A DNA stretch of 64,000 bases from Streptomyces roseifaciens (GTDB lineage Bacteria > Actinomycetota > Actinomycetes > Streptomycetales > Streptomycetaceae), in NCBI RefSeq assembly GCF_001445655.1, contig NZ_LNBE01000007.1:35030-99029 (forward strand). Direction: 5' to 3'. Made by a program: the position numbers and the translations under genes. The stretch's first letter is position 1. The number at the start of each line of letters is the position of its first letter. Below the pieces are notes generated by a model, which was not told the origin of the DNA, did not search any database, and saw only the letters and a list, made by a program, of their open reading frames with translations. This document shows positions 46,309 through 55,377 of the stretch, in pieces.

Positions 46309-47957
46309 GCCACGCAGCATCCGTCCACAGCCTGTGGACGATGTCGGCCGCCGCGCCGCAGAAGATCCCGGCGCCGCACATCGAGTACGCCCAGCTGTCA
46401 CCGACGCTGATCGTGCTCGGCGCCGCGGTGGTCGGCATCCTCGTGGAGGCGTTCCTCCCGCGGCGCGCCCGCTACCACGCGCAACTGCTGCTGTCCTGCG
46501 TCGCCCTGGCCGCTGCCTTCGCCGCCGTCGTCGCCCTGGCCGCCGGAGGCTACGCCACGGACAAGGCGCACGCCGCCGCCATGGGCGCCGTCGCCGTCGA
46601 CGGCCCGGCGCTGTTCCTGCAGGGGACCATTCTCCTCGTCTCCCTGGTGGCCGTGTTCACCTTCGCCGAGCGGCGCCTGGACCCGGCGGCGCACGGCAGG
46701 CCCGTCGACTCCTTCGCCGCCCAGGGCGCGGCCGTGCCCGGCGGCAAGGCGGAGCAGGACGCGGTGAAGGCCGGCTTCACCACCACCGAGGTCTTCCCTC
46801 TCGTGCTCTTCGCGGTGGGCGGCATGCTCGTCTTCCCCGCCGCGGACGACCTGCTGACGCTCTTCGTCGCGCTGGAGGTCTTCTCCCTCCCGCTGTACAT
46901 CCTGTGCGCGCTGGCCCGCCGCAAGCGGCTGCTGTCGCAGGAGTCGGCCGTGAAGTACTTCCTGCTCGGCGCCTTCTCCTCGGCCTTCCTGCTGTTCGGC
47001 GTGGCCCTGCTCTACGGCTACGCCGGCACGGTCACCTACTCCGGCATCGCCGACGTCGTCAACGGCTCCGTCCGGACGCTCGACCCGGCCCTCGCCGCCA
47101 CCACCGGCAACGACGCCCTGCTGCTGATCGGCGTCGCGCTCGTGCTGATGGGCCTGCTGTTCAAGGTCGGCGCAGTGCCCTTCCACATGTGGACGCCGGA
47201 CGTCTACCAGGGCGCCCCCACGCCCGTCACGGGCTTCATGGCGGCGGCCACCAAGGTCGCCGGCTTCGGCGCGCTGCTGCGGCTGCTGTACGTGGTCCTG
47301 CCGGGGCTGCGCTGGGACTGGCGGCCGGTGATGTGGGGCGTCGCGATCATCACGATGCTGGTCGGCGCGATCGTGGCCGTCACGCAGACCGACGTGAAGC
47401 GGCTGCTGGCCTACTCCTCCATCGCGCACGCGGGCTTCATCCTCGCGGGCGTCATCGCGACGACCCCCGACGGCGTGTCGTCCGTGCTGTTCTACCTGGG
47501 CGCGTACTCCTTCGTCACCCTCGGCGCGTTCGCGGTCGTGACGCTCGTGCGCGACGCGGGCGGGGAGGCCACGCACCTTTCCAAGTGGGCCGGCCTGGGC
47601 CGCCGTTCGCCGCTGACGGCCGCCACCTTCGCCGTCTTCCTGCTGGCGTTCGCCGGCATTCCGCTGACGAGCGGCTTCGCGGGCAAGTTCGCCGTGTTCA
47701 AGGCGGCGGCGCAGGGCGGGGCGGGGGCGCTGGTCATCGTCGGTGTGGTGTCCTCGGCGATCGCCGCGTTCTTCTACGTCCGGGTGATCGTGCTGATGTT
47801 CTTCAGCGAGCCGAAGGCGGACGGGCCGACGGTGGCGGTGCCGAGCGCTCTGACTTCGTCGGCCATCGCGATCGGGGTTGCCGTCACCCTGGTGCTGGGC
47901 GTAGCGCCCCAGTACTTCCTGGATCTGGCCGGCCAGGCAGGGGTGTTCGTGCGGTAG
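46305..47957 (+). CDS. nuoN: NADH-quinone oxidoreductase subunit N
   Basis: 550-residue antiporter-like subunit, last gene of the operon. LEVFSLPLYILCAL, VGAVPFHMWTPDVYQGAPTP and TDVKRLLAYSSIAHAGFI are intact. A GTG start overlaps nuoM; the ATG at residue 13 is an alternative. A very strong terminator follows ten bases after the stop codon. Confidence 0.97.
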   Translation: MSHAASVHSLWTMSAAAPQKIPAPHIEYAQLSPTLIVLGAAVVGILVEAFLPRRARYHAQLLLSCVALAAAFAAVVALAAGGYATDKAHAAAMGAVAVDGPALFLQGTILLVSLVAVFTFAERRLDPAAHGRPVDSFAAQGAAVPGGKAEQDAVKAGFTTTEVFPLVLFAVGGMLVFPAADDLLTLFVALEVFSLPLYILCALARRKRLLSQESAVKYFLLGAFSSAFLLFGVALLYGYAGTVTYSGIADVVNGSVRTLDPALAATTGNDALLLIGVALVLMGLLFKVGAVPFHMWTPDVYQGAPTPVTGFMAAATKVAGFGALLRLLYVVLPGLRWDWRPVMWGVAIITMLVGAIVAVTQTDVKRLLAYSSIAHAGFILAGVIATTPDGVSSVLFYLGAYSFVTLGAFAVVTLVRDAGGEATHLSKWAGLGRRSPLTAATFAVFLLAFAGIPLTSGFAGKFAVFKAAAQGGAGALVIVGVVSSAIAAFFYVRVIVLMFFSEPKADGPTVAVPSALTSSAIAIGVAVTLVLGVAPQYFLDLAGQAGVFVR

Positions 47958-47967
47958 CGGGAGGACT

Positions 47968-48013
47968 CACGGCTCGGCCCCGGACCCTTGAGGGGGTCCG
48001 GGGCCGAGCCGTG
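47968..48013. terminator. Very strong terminator at the end of the nuo operon
   Basis: A 20-bp perfect stem: 47968-47987 pairs with 47994-48013 over the loop TTGAGG. It serves both nuoN and the convergent lipoprotein gene. Confidence 0.94.
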
Positions 48014-48020
48014 TGCGGAG

Positions 48021-48533
48021 TCAGCTCGCCGGCTTCGCGGGCAGGCCGCCCGGGAGGCCGGCCGGCTTGCCGTCGCTGCCCACGGCCTTGCTCATCTTGT
48101 CCTGCTTGCCGGAGGCCCAGGCCACGGTGAAGGACTTGCCGTCGAAGTCCTTGATGGTGCCCGTGCTGTAGTCCGTGCTGCCGTCCTGGCAGTGCTTGAT
48201 GGTGATCGTCGCCGGCTGGGAGTTGTCGACGAGCGTGCCCGAGCAGGCGGTCTTCCCGCTGAGCATCACCCTGTCCTGGGCGAACGACAGGATGACGAGG
48301 CTCTTGTCGGTGAGCTTGCCGTTGTTGGACCAGCCGCCCGCGAGCTCGGCCGCCGTCGCGCGCTTGCCGTCGGCGGCGGGCGTCGACGGCTGCTCCGCCG
48401 GGGCCTGGGAGGCCGGCGTGGCACCGCCGACCGGCTTGTCGTCCTTCTTGCCGCCGTCGCTCTCGCTGCTGCAACCGGTCATCAGCACAGCGGCGCAGAG
48501 CGCCGCCCCCGTGATCTGTACTGCCTTGCGCAC
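48021..48533 (-). CDS. Secreted lipoprotein, unknown function
   Basis: A 170-residue lipoprotein. The signal ends in a lipobox (AAVLMTGC, Cys near residue 20), followed by a low-complexity linker (SSESDGGKKDDKPVGGATPA) and a small beta-rich domain (LAGGWSNNGKLTDKSLVILS, then TITIKHCQDGSTDY). Two later cysteines may form a disulfide. The GTG at 48533 is preferred since GGAGGA lies five bases upstream; an ATG nine codons earlier is possible. Confidence 0.85.
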   Translation of the reverse strand: MRKAVQITGAALCAAVLMTGCSSESDGGKKDDKPVGGATPASQAPAEQPSTPAADGKRATAAELAGGWSNNGKLTDKSLVILSFAQDRVMLSGKTACSGTLVDNSQPATITIKHCQDGSTDYSTGTIKDFDGKSFTVAWASGKQDKMSKAVGSDGKPAGLPGGLPAKPAS

Positions 48534-48610
48534 GTGTCTCCTCCGAGTGGTTATGGACACGACAAATTAGCAGCCCTGAACCGGCGGTTCCGAAGTCCGC
48601 GCCGCGCGGC

Positions 48611-48633
48611 GGCGGTTCGGCGGATCAACCGCC
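48611..48633. terminator. Possible hairpin terminator at the GPP34 gene end
   Basis: GGCGGTT (48611-48617) pairs with AACCGCC (48627-48633); the gene's stop codon lies in the loop/stem. Confidence 0.45.
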
Positions 48634-49302
48634 TCCGCCGTCGCCCCCGCCACCACTGCCGTCCGCGCTGTCGCTCATCACATTCTTGTGCACGGCGCGC
48701 GCCGCCCAGTCCGCACGGACGAGCCGCCGCATGGCCTGCCGCTCGGTCCGGCGCCCCCAGCCGGGGCAGAGCGCACCCGATATGCCGACGGCGGACGCCA
48801 GCGCGGCGAGTGCGCGGGCGCGCGGATCGGCGAACCCGCCGCGCCGGGCCAGCTCGAAGCGCTCCCGCGCCGCCGTCGTCAGGTTCACCGGGCCCATGGA
48901 CGAGTGCCGGTACGGGATGAGGCCGAGGAAGCGGCGGGTCTCCGCACGCAGCGCACCCCTCTCCACCAGCCGGGTCAGACAGATCTCTTCGAGGCGCCCC
49001 GATGCGCTCCGCACCCAGCGGGCGGTCCGCGGACCGCCGCGCTTCGCGTCCTTGCCGGGCTGCGTCAGGCTCGCCATCGCCGCGGCCAGCACCGGATCGT
49101 CCGGCGGCAGCGGCTTCGTCACCCTCACCCGGCCGTGCTCCTCCACGACCCGCCCGGCCAGCCGCAGTTCGGCCAGCGCCGCCCCGGCCACGCCGTACGC
49201 CGAGGAGTGACCGGATCGCATCAGCTTGCGTCCGCTGCCGGGGTCGTAGCAGAGCAGCAGCAGTTCCTCGGGGAGCGTGGGGGGCGGGGCGTCGGCGGTC
49301 AT
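48625..49302 (-). CDS. GPP34/GOLPH3-family protein
   Basis: A 225-residue protein. The opening LPEELLLLCYDPGSGRKLMR and following AELRLAGRVVEEHGRVRVTK match the GPP34 family, whose eukaryotic members (GOLPH3/Vps74) bind phosphoinositide lipids. In actinobacteria the role is unknown. The C-terminus ends in a Gly-rich tail (GSGGGGDGGGG). Its ATG overlaps the stop codon of the fumarylacetoacetase gene, so the two are co-transcribed. Confidence 0.87.
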   Translation of the reverse strand: MTADAPPPTLPEELLLLCYDPGSGRKLMRSGHSSAYGVAGAALAELRLAGRVVEEHGRVRVTKPLPPDDPVLAAAMASLTQPGKDAKRGGPRTARWVRSASGRLEEICLTRLVERGALRAETRRFLGLIPYRHSSMGPVNLTTAARERFELARRGGFADPRARALAALASAVGISGALCPGWGRRTERQAMRRLVRADWAARAVHKNVMSDSADGSGGGGDGGGG

Positions 49303-50492
49303 GGCGTCGCGTCGCCGTGGGCGGGGACGGCGCGGGCCGGGAGGATGCGGCCGGTGACCTCGCCGAGGCCGATCCGGGCGCCGTCCGGGCCGGGCGCCCA
49401 GGCGGTGAGGGTGACCTCGTCGCCGTCCTCCAGCCACGGTCCCTTGCCGGCGGTGAGTTCGAGGAGGCAGCCGAGCTGGTCGGGCTCGGGGCCGCTGACC
49501 GTGCCGGAGGCGAAGAGGTCGCCGGTGCGCAGCGTCGCGCCGTTGACCGTCATGTGCGCGAGCTGCTGGGCGGCGGTCCAGTACATGGCGGAGAACGGCG
49601 GCCGGGAGACCGTCGCGCCGTTGATCGTCACCTCGATGCGCAGGTCGATGCCGCCGGGCTCGGCCGTGGAGTCGTCGAGGTAGGGCAGGAGCGGGTGGGT
49701 GCGCTCCGGCGGCGCCGTGCGGGCCTCGTCGAAGGCGTCGAGCGGGGTGATCCAGGCCGAGACGGAGGTGGCGAAGGACTTGCCGAGGAACGGGCCGAGG
49801 GGGACGTACTCCCAGGCCTGCAGGTCGCGCGCGGACCAGTCGTTGACGAGGCAGACGCCGAAGACGTGCTCGCGGAAGTCCGCGAGGCCCACGGGCGCGC
49901 CGGCGGGGGTGCCGACGACGAAGCCGACCTCGGCCTCGATGTCGAGGCGGCGCGAGGGGCCGAAGGAGGGGAGCGCGTCGGAGGGCGCCTTGCGCTGGCC
50001 CTGGGGGCGCACGACGTCGGTGCCGCTGACCACGACCGTGCCGGCGCGCCCGTGGTAACCGATCGGCAGGTGCTTCCAGTTCGGCGTGAGGGGCTCGCCG
50101 TCGGGGCGGAAGATGCGGCCGACGTTGGTGGCGTGGTGCTCGCTGGAGTAGAAGTCGACGTAGTCGGCGACCTGGAAGGGCAGGTGCAGCGTCACGTCGG
50201 CGAGCGGGTGGAAGGGCCCGTCGGCCAGCCAGGTGCGGACCTCGGCGCGCACGGCCTGCCAGACGGCCCGGCCGGCGGCCAGGAGGGGGTCGAGCGTGGG
50301 CTGCTCCAGCAGGGCGGCGTGCACGGAGCCGTGGGCCGCCGCCGCGGCCGCCGCGTCGAGGACGGAGGTCCCGTAGCGGACGCCGATGCGGGGCCGGTCC
50401 GGGGCGTCGGCGGTGGTGAAGACGCCGTACGGGAGGGTGTCCGCTCCGAAGGGGTCGCCTTCGGCAAGCTCGCGGGGGCTGTGCTGGGGCAT
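49299..50492 (-). CDS. Fumarylacetoacetase
   Basis: A 397-residue hydrolase splitting fumarylacetoacetate to fumarate and acetoacetate in tyrosine and phenylalanine breakdown. The metal ligands known from the mouse enzyme appear in order: Asp in DYVDFYSSEHHATNVG, two Glu in DIEAEVGFVVG, Asp in LVNDWSARDLQAWEY. The catalytic His is in the EHHATN stretch. The ATG (MPQHSPREL) was chosen as the normal family start; upstream in-frame codons look non-coding. It overlaps the GPP34 gene by 4 bp. Confidence 0.93.
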   Translation of the reverse strand: MPQHSPRELAEGDPFGADTLPYGVFTTADAPDRPRIGVRYGTSVLDAAAAAAAHGSVHAALLEQPTLDPLLAAGRAVWQAVRAEVRTWLADGPFHPLADVTLHLPFQVADYVDFYSSEHHATNVGRIFRPDGEPLTPNWKHLPIGYHGRAGTVVVSGTDVVRPQGQRKAPSDALPSFGPSRRLDIEAEVGFVVGTPAGAPVGLADFREHVFGVCLVNDWSARDLQAWEYVPLGPFLGKSFATSVSAWITPLDAFDEARTAPPERTHPLLPYLDDSTAEPGGIDLRIEVTINGATVSRPPFSAMYWTAAQQLAHMTVNGATLRTGDLFASGTVSGPEPDQLGCLLELTAGKGPWLEDGDEVTLTAWAPGPDGARIGLGEVTGRILPARAVPAHGDATP

Positions 50493-50871
50493 GGGACGCT
50501 GCCTCGCTCTCTCCTGGACGCTCCGGGAAGCCGGTGGGCCCCGCCGGGGCCCGCGGCCCCACATTACGTGCTGGTGGCCGGCAGGCAAGGGGTGTCAGGA
50601 GGGGGTCTCGCGGCGGGCTCATCCCGTGCGCCCGGGGCGGATCCGGGCGGCTGCCCGAAGCGCCGCCGGGGCGCCGTCCGGGCGGTCCTCCGGGCGGTCC
50701 TCCGGGCGCCTTCCGAACGGCTGCCCGCAGATCGTCCGAACCACTGTCCGAGCTCCGGCTAAAGAGCGCGCAATATCCGGTAATTCCTTGCTGGAAGCGG
50801 CGATTCCGAAGTAGCGTCCTTAATCGGGCCAGGCACAGTGGGGGGCCGCTGCGGCTGAGGGGCCGAGGGGG
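50493..50871. other. Divergent spacer between fumarylacetoacetase and ATP-grasp genes
   Basis: 379 bp without a gene. It contains GGGCGGTCCTCC in two adjacent copies (near 50679-50702) and a likely promoter (next entry). Confidence 0.6.
50788..50817 (+). promoter_or_regulatory. Candidate promoter for the ATP-grasp gene
   Basis: TTGCTG (50788-50793), 18-base spacer, TAGCGT (50812-50817). Transcription would begin near 50824, leaving a leader of about 48 nt with a GAGGGGG ribosome site. Confidence 0.5.
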
Positions 50872-52134
50872 ATGCTGGTGGCGAGCAGGAGCACGCCCAT
50901 CGCGGCGGACCGGTCCGTTCCAGGACTGATCGTGAAGATCGGTGACTATCCCCTGCACCACGGCGGGGTGGGCGCGATCCGCAGCCTCGGCAGACTCGGC
51001 ATCCCCATGTACGCCATCACGGAGGACCGCTGGACGCCCGCCGCCGTCTCGCGCTATCTGCGCGGCGGCTTCGTCTGGCGCACCACGGGCACCGAGCGGC
51101 CCGGGGAGCTGGTCGAGGGCCTGCTGCGGATCGGCCGCGAGATCGGCCGCCCCGCGGTCCTGGTGCCCACCGACGAAGAGGCCGCGGTGCTCATCGCCGA
51201 GCACGCCGGGGAGCTCGCCGGCAGCTTCCTCTTCCCGCCCGTGGAGCCGGAGCTGCCGCGCAGGCTGGCGAGCAAGCAGGGGCTGCACGAGCTGTGCGTG
51301 GAGCACGGGGTGCCGTCCCCGGAGGCCCTGTTCCCGGCGTCGTTCGAGGAGATCGAGGAGTTCGCGGAGCGCGCCCGCTTCCCCCTCGTCGCCAAGAACA
51401 GGGAGGCGTTCGAGCGCCGCCGCAAGCCCGCCGTGCACGGCACCACCCGCATCCGCGGGCCGCGCGAGCTGCTGCAGCTGGCGCGCGGCTGGGGCCCGTC
51501 CCCGGGCGTGATCCTCCAGGAGTACCTGCCCCGCGAGCAGGCCGAGGACTGGATCGTGCACGCCTATTTCGACGCCGAGTGCACCCCGCTCGCGATGTTC
51601 ACGGGCGTGAAGGTGCGCTCGTGGCCGCCGCACGCGGGCATGACCGCCAACGCCTACGTCGTGGACAACCCCGAACTGGCCGACATGACTGCCCAGTTCA
51701 TCAAGCAGATCGGCTTCTGCGGGATCGTCGACCTGGACTGGCGGTTCGACCGCCGCGACGGCCGGTACAAGCTGCTGGACTTCAACCCCCGCATGGGCGC
51801 CCAGTTCCGGCTCTTCGAGAGCGAGGCCGGAATCGACGTCGTCCGGGCCCAGCACCTGGACCTGACCGGGCGCAGGGTCCCGGAGGGCGAGCAGCCCGCC
51901 GGGCGACGGTTCATCGTGGAGAACATCGACCTGCCCGCCTTCGCCGCCTACCGCCGCAGCGGCTACAGCACCCCGCACGCGCCGCCGCGCCCCACCGGCA
52001 CGGAGCTGGCCTGGGTCGCGCGCGACGACATGAAGCCCTTCTTCACCATGCTCGCCCGGTTCGTACGACCGGGCGTGCGGCACCTGTGGCAGATGTGGCG
52101 CTCCAGGCGCGCCGCCGCGTCCGCCGCCGAATAG
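50872..52134 (+). CDS. ATP-grasp domain ligase
   Basis: A 420-residue ATP-grasp enzyme, expected to join a carboxylate to an amine or thiol through an acyl-phosphate. The N-terminal part has a pre-grasp fold (LIVKIGDYPLHHGGVGAIRS). The grasp core includes FPLVAKNREAFERR (ATP lysine region), VILQEYLPREQAEDWIVHAY and FCGIVDLDWRFDRRDGRYKL, then LLDFNPRMGAQFRLFE, the Mg-binding DxNPR motif. No fusion domain is present. It is paired with the flavoprotein downstream; substrate unknown. Its stop codon lies in the first unit of a 14-bp tandem repeat. Confidence 0.88.
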   Translation: MLVASRSTPIAADRSVPGLIVKIGDYPLHHGGVGAIRSLGRLGIPMYAITEDRWTPAAVSRYLRGGFVWRTTGTERPGELVEGLLRIGREIGRPAVLVPTDEEAAVLIAEHAGELAGSFLFPPVEPELPRRLASKQGLHELCVEHGVPSPEALFPASFEEIEEFAERARFPLVAKNREAFERRRKPAVHGTTRIRGPRELLQLARGWGPSPGVILQEYLPREQAEDWIVHAYFDAECTPLAMFTGVKVRSWPPHAGMTANAYVVDNPELADMTAQFIKQIGFCGIVDLDWRFDRRDGRYKLLDFNPRMGAQFRLFESEAGIDVVRAQHLDLTGRRVPEGEQPAGRRFIVENIDLPAFAAYRRSGYSTPHAPPRPTGTELAWVARDDMKPFFTMLARFVRPGVRHLWQMWRSRRAAASAAE

Positions 52135-52195
52135 CCGCTGCCGAACAACTGCCGCCGAACAACCGCCGCCGAACAACCGTCGCCGAGTGTCCGCC
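52126..52195. repeat. 14-bp tandem repeat x5 starting at a stop codon
   Basis: Units at 52126 (GCCGAATAGCCGCT), 52140 (GCCGAACAACTGCC), 52154 (GCCGAACAACCGCC), 52168 (GCCGAACAACCGTC) and 52182 (GCCGAGTGTCCGCC). The TAG in the first unit ends the ATP-grasp gene. Confidence 0.9.
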
Positions 52196-52251
52196 GCCGT
52201 CATCAACGAGTACCGGTCATGCATAGCGAGCAACGCCCTGGGAGGGGACTC

Positions 52252-53454
52252 GTGACACTTCCCGTAGCAGTCATCGGGGCCGGCCCGTACGGTCTGTCGA
52301 CCGCCGCCCACCTGCGGGCCCGTGGGATAGCGACCCGCGTCTTCGGCTCGCCGATGGTGAGCTGGCGCGAGCACATGCCCACCGGGATGATCCTGAAATC
52401 CACCCCCTCGGCCTCCAGCATCGATGCGCCGCAGCCCGGCCACACCCTGCTCGACTTCTGCCGGGAGACCGGCGAGCGGCGCTTCGAGTCGGACTGGGAC
52501 ACCATCCCGGTCGAGACGTTCTCGCGCTACGGCCTGTGGTTCCAGGAGCGCCTGGTGCCCGAGCTGGAGCAGGTGCGCGTGGTGTCCGTGGACCGGCGGG
52601 CCGCGGACTTCGAGCTGAAGCTGGATTCCGGGGAGCAGTTCGCCGCCCGCGCGGTGGTGATCGCCACAGGCCTGAGCGGGCTGGCGCAGCTGCCGCCCGA
52701 GCTGGCCGCGGCGGTCCCCGACGGCCCGTCCGTCTCGGGGCCGATCTCGCACAGCTCCCAGCACCGGGACCTGTCGCGGTTCGCCGGGCGCGAGGTGGTC
52801 GTCATCGGCGCCGGGCAGTCGGCGCTGGAGACGGCGGTGCTGCTGGCGGACGCCGGGGCGGCGTCGGTACGGGTGGTCGCCCGCCGGAAGGGTGCCGTCC
52901 GCTTCGGTGCGGCGCCGGACGGCCAGCCGCGGCTGAAGCCCGACACCCCCTTCGGCCGGGCCTGGTCGCTCTACGCGTTCTCGTACCACGCCGATGGTTT
53001 CCGCCATCTTCCGGCGCCCGCCCGCCGGTTCCTCGTGCAGCGCGTCCTCGGCCCGCTCGGCGCCTGGTGGCTGCGCGAGCGCTTCATCGGCCGGGTCCAC
53101 GTCTCGGAGGGCAAGCGGATCGCCTCGGCCCGCATCGAGGAGGGCCGCCCCGTCCTCGGCCTCGCCGGCCCGGACGGCTCGAACGAGGGGGAGCTCGCCG
53201 CCGACCACGTCATCGCGGCGACGGGCTACCGGGTCGACCTCGCGGCCATGGACTTCCTCGGCCACGGCCTGCGCACCAGGCTCGCCGTCGGCGCGGGCGG
53301 CCCCCGGCTCGGCCCCGGCTACCGCGCCTCGGTACCGGGGTTGTTCTTCACGGGCCTGCCGGCCGCGGCCAGCTACGGCCCGGTCATGCGGTTCGTCTGC
53401 GGTACGGAGTACGCCTCGCCGCGGCTGGCGCGGGCGGTGGGGGTGCTGCCGTAA
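52252..53454 (+). CDS. FAD-dependent monooxygenase-like oxidoreductase
   Basis: A 400-residue flavoprotein. The FAD motif is VAVIGAGPYGLSTAAHLRAR (residues 5-24), and the NAD(P)H motif is VVVIGAGQSALETAVLLADA near residue 180. HVIAATGYRVDL near residue 320 is the ATG motif seen in flavin monooxygenases. The layout fits the FMO/lysine-hydroxylase-like superfamily. The GTG at 52252 has GGAGGGGA three to four bases upstream. It sits 117 bp after the ATP-grasp gene in the same direction and may act on the same product. Confidence 0.88.
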   Translation: MTLPVAVIGAGPYGLSTAAHLRARGIATRVFGSPMVSWREHMPTGMILKSTPSASSIDAPQPGHTLLDFCRETGERRFESDWDTIPVETFSRYGLWFQERLVPELEQVRVVSVDRRAADFELKLDSGEQFAARAVVIATGLSGLAQLPPELAAAVPDGPSVSGPISHSSQHRDLSRFAGREVVVIGAGQSALETAVLLADAGAASVRVVARRKGAVRFGAAPDGQPRLKPDTPFGRAWSLYAFSYHADGFRHLPAPARRFLVQRVLGPLGAWWLRERFIGRVHVSEGKRIASARIEEGRPVLGLAGPDGSNEGELAADHVIAATGYRVDLAAMDFLGHGLRTRLAVGAGGPRLGPGYRASVPGLFFTGLPAAASYGPVMRFVCGTEYASPRLARAVGVLP

Positions 53455-53593
53455 CCCCGGGTACCGCCGTGCCCCGGGGCGCCTGCCGCAACCCGGGTTA
53501 CGGCCGTAACCCGTAGTGCTGCCGTAACCCGTAGGGGTAAGGCAGCGGGCGGGCACCGCCTCCGGCCCCCGGGCCGCGGGGCGGTGCGCCCGC
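53443..53593. repeat. Repeat and hairpin cluster at the flavoprotein gene end
   Basis: GTGCTGCCGTAACCC occurs at 53443-53457 (containing the TAA stop) and again at 53516-53530. Between them lies a perfect 20-bp palindrome CGGGTTACGGCCGTAACCCG (53494-53513). A stem GCGGGC-(gg)-GCACCGCC with GGCGGTGC-GCCCGC (53545-53593) is a likely terminator. Confidence 0.75.
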
Positions 53594-54102
53594 CTTCGGC
53601 TCGCCGGGGGCAGAGGCCCGGCCCGGGCAGGTCCGGCACCGCCGGCCACGCCCGTGGTGGTCTCCCGCCGTCACGGCGGAGTCTTTTTCTGCCGGCCGCC
53701 GGCTCGTCGTTCCCGCCGCCGCGGAGAGCAACCACTGTGGGCGTGACCGGCGGTGCCGCGCCGACCCGCTGCGGGCCCGCAGCGAGGGCCGCAGCGCAGC
53801 GGGCCGGCCCAACCGGTGGCCGAAACCCACGACCACGGGCCCGCCCGGCAGGGCCCCCCGCGGGGTGACCAAGGGCCGCGCGGGGCACATGTCAGGTCGC
53901 ACCCACGTCGCACACCAGCACGCGCGTCGGGTCGCGGAGGACGCCGGACACCGGCCGGGGAGAGGGTCCGTGAAGGGCCCGGGACAGCGCAACCCGGACG
54001 GGCGGCCACGGTGATCCACAGCCGACCGGATACGCTGACTTTCGGTGGAGACAGCGACACATCGACAAACCCCGTGTTCGCAGGCAGACAGGAGTACCCC
54101 TC
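53455..54102. other. Gene-free spacer before polyprenyl diphosphate synthase
   Basis: 648 bp with no supported gene. After the repeat cluster (to 53593) it has further GC palindromes, e.g. CTGCGGGCCCGCAG near 53767-53780. TACGCT near 54030 may be a -10 element for the downstream gene. Confidence 0.6.
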
Positions 54103-55113
54103 GTGACCGTCGTCGGGCCTTTCGGGCTGAGCGTGCGGGACCAGGCTCTTGAAGCCGATGTCCAGGCGGGACTGGCCGCTGTCGAGGAGGGACTCCTCGA
54201 GGCCACCAAGAGCGACGTGCCCTTCATCACCGAGGCCGCACAGCACCTCGTGCGCGCCGGGGGCAAGCGTTTCCGGCCACTGCTGGTGATGCTCGCCGCC
54301 CAGTTCGGCGACCCGTACGCCCCGGGCGTCGTCCCCTCCGCCGTCGTCGTCGAGCTCACGCACCTGGCCACCCTCTACCACGACGACGTCATGGACGAGG
54401 CCGAGAAGCGCCGCGGCGTGGACAGCGCCAACGTCCGCTGGGGCAACTCCCTGGCCGTCCTCACCGGCGACTTCCTCTTCGCCCGCGCCTCCCAGATCCT
54501 CGCGGACCTCGGCCCCGAGGCCGTCCGCATCCAGGCCGAGGCGTTCGAGCGGCTGGTCACCGGTCAGATCCTGGAGACCGCCGGTCCCCGCGACGGCCGC
54601 GACCCCATCGAGCACTACCTCGACGTCCTCGCCGGCAAGACCGGTTCGCTGGTCGCCGTCTCCGGGCGGTACGGCGCGATGATGTCCGGCGCCGACGAGC
54701 GCACGATCGACGTCCTCACCCACTACGGCGAGCGCCTCGGCATGGCCTTCCAGCTCGCCGACGACGTCCTCGACATCGCCAGCGACTCCCACGAGTCCGG
54801 CAAGACCCCCGGCACCGACCTGCGCGAGGGCATCGCCACCCTCCCCGTCCTCCACCTGCGCGCCCGGGCCGCCGCCACCGGCTCGCCCGCCGACCTCGAA
54901 CTGTGCGAGATGCTCGACGGCGACCTCGCCGACGACGCCCTCCACGCCGAGGTGCTGCGCCGCCTGCGCACCCACCCCGCCCTGGAGCAGGCCCGCCGCG
55001 ACACCGTGCGCTACGCCGAGGAGGCGCGGTCCACGCTGGCCCCGCTGCCCGACTGCTTCGCCAAGGCCGCCCTGGAGAACCTCTGCGATGCCGTGGTGCA
55101 CCGCGCCGGCTGA
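54103..55113 (+). CDS. Long-chain polyprenyl diphosphate synthase
   Basis: A 336-residue trans-prenyltransferase. The first Asp-rich motif DDVMD is at residues 94-98 (DDxxD, without the two-residue insertion of short-chain bacterial FPP synthases), and the second DDVLD is near residues 220-224. GGKRFRPLL (53-61) binds isopentenyl diphosphate. It probably makes the long side chain (octaprenyl or nonaprenyl type) of menaquinone, donated to MqnP; chain length cannot be read reliably. GTG start follows a GGAGTACCCCTC ribosome site. Confidence 0.92.
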   Translation: MTVVGPFGLSVRDQALEADVQAGLAAVEEGLLEATKSDVPFITEAAQHLVRAGGKRFRPLLVMLAAQFGDPYAPGVVPSAVVVELTHLATLYHDDVMDEAEKRRGVDSANVRWGNSLAVLTGDFLFARASQILADLGPEAVRIQAEAFERLVTGQILETAGPRDGRDPIEHYLDVLAGKTGSLVAVSGRYGAMMSGADERTIDVLTHYGERLGMAFQLADDVLDIASDSHESGKTPGTDLREGIATLPVLHLRARAAATGSPADLELCEMLDGDLADDALHAEVLRRLRTHPALEQARRDTVRYAEEARSTLAPLPDCFAKAALENLCDAVVHRAG

Positions 55114-55377
55114 CGAAGGTCAGGTGCGGCCTCCCCCTCGCGGGTGGCCGTCCCGTAGGGGATGTCCTACCCGAGGGGTACGTGGACTTGATCCCGTCGT
55201 CTGATGCCCCGGCAGGCCGTCTCTGGTGGAATCGAAGTGTCTCGGGGCGAGGGAAGAGACCGGGGAAAAAGCCCCGGATTCCCCGCTCCGCCACCGAGCG
55301 GCCGGGCTCACAATGAGCTCAGGGGGTGGCGAGTGCACGACACGCCGAGACCGCCGCCGACGACGGAGGTAGAGGAC

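Noticed and set aside
48625..53649. A 1674-codon open frame on the minus strand
   Set aside because: Only its last part (GPP34, 48625-49302) is real. The rest is antisense to well-supported genes (ATP-grasp, flavoprotein) and is Arg/Pro/Gly/Ala-rich shadow sequence caused by high GC.
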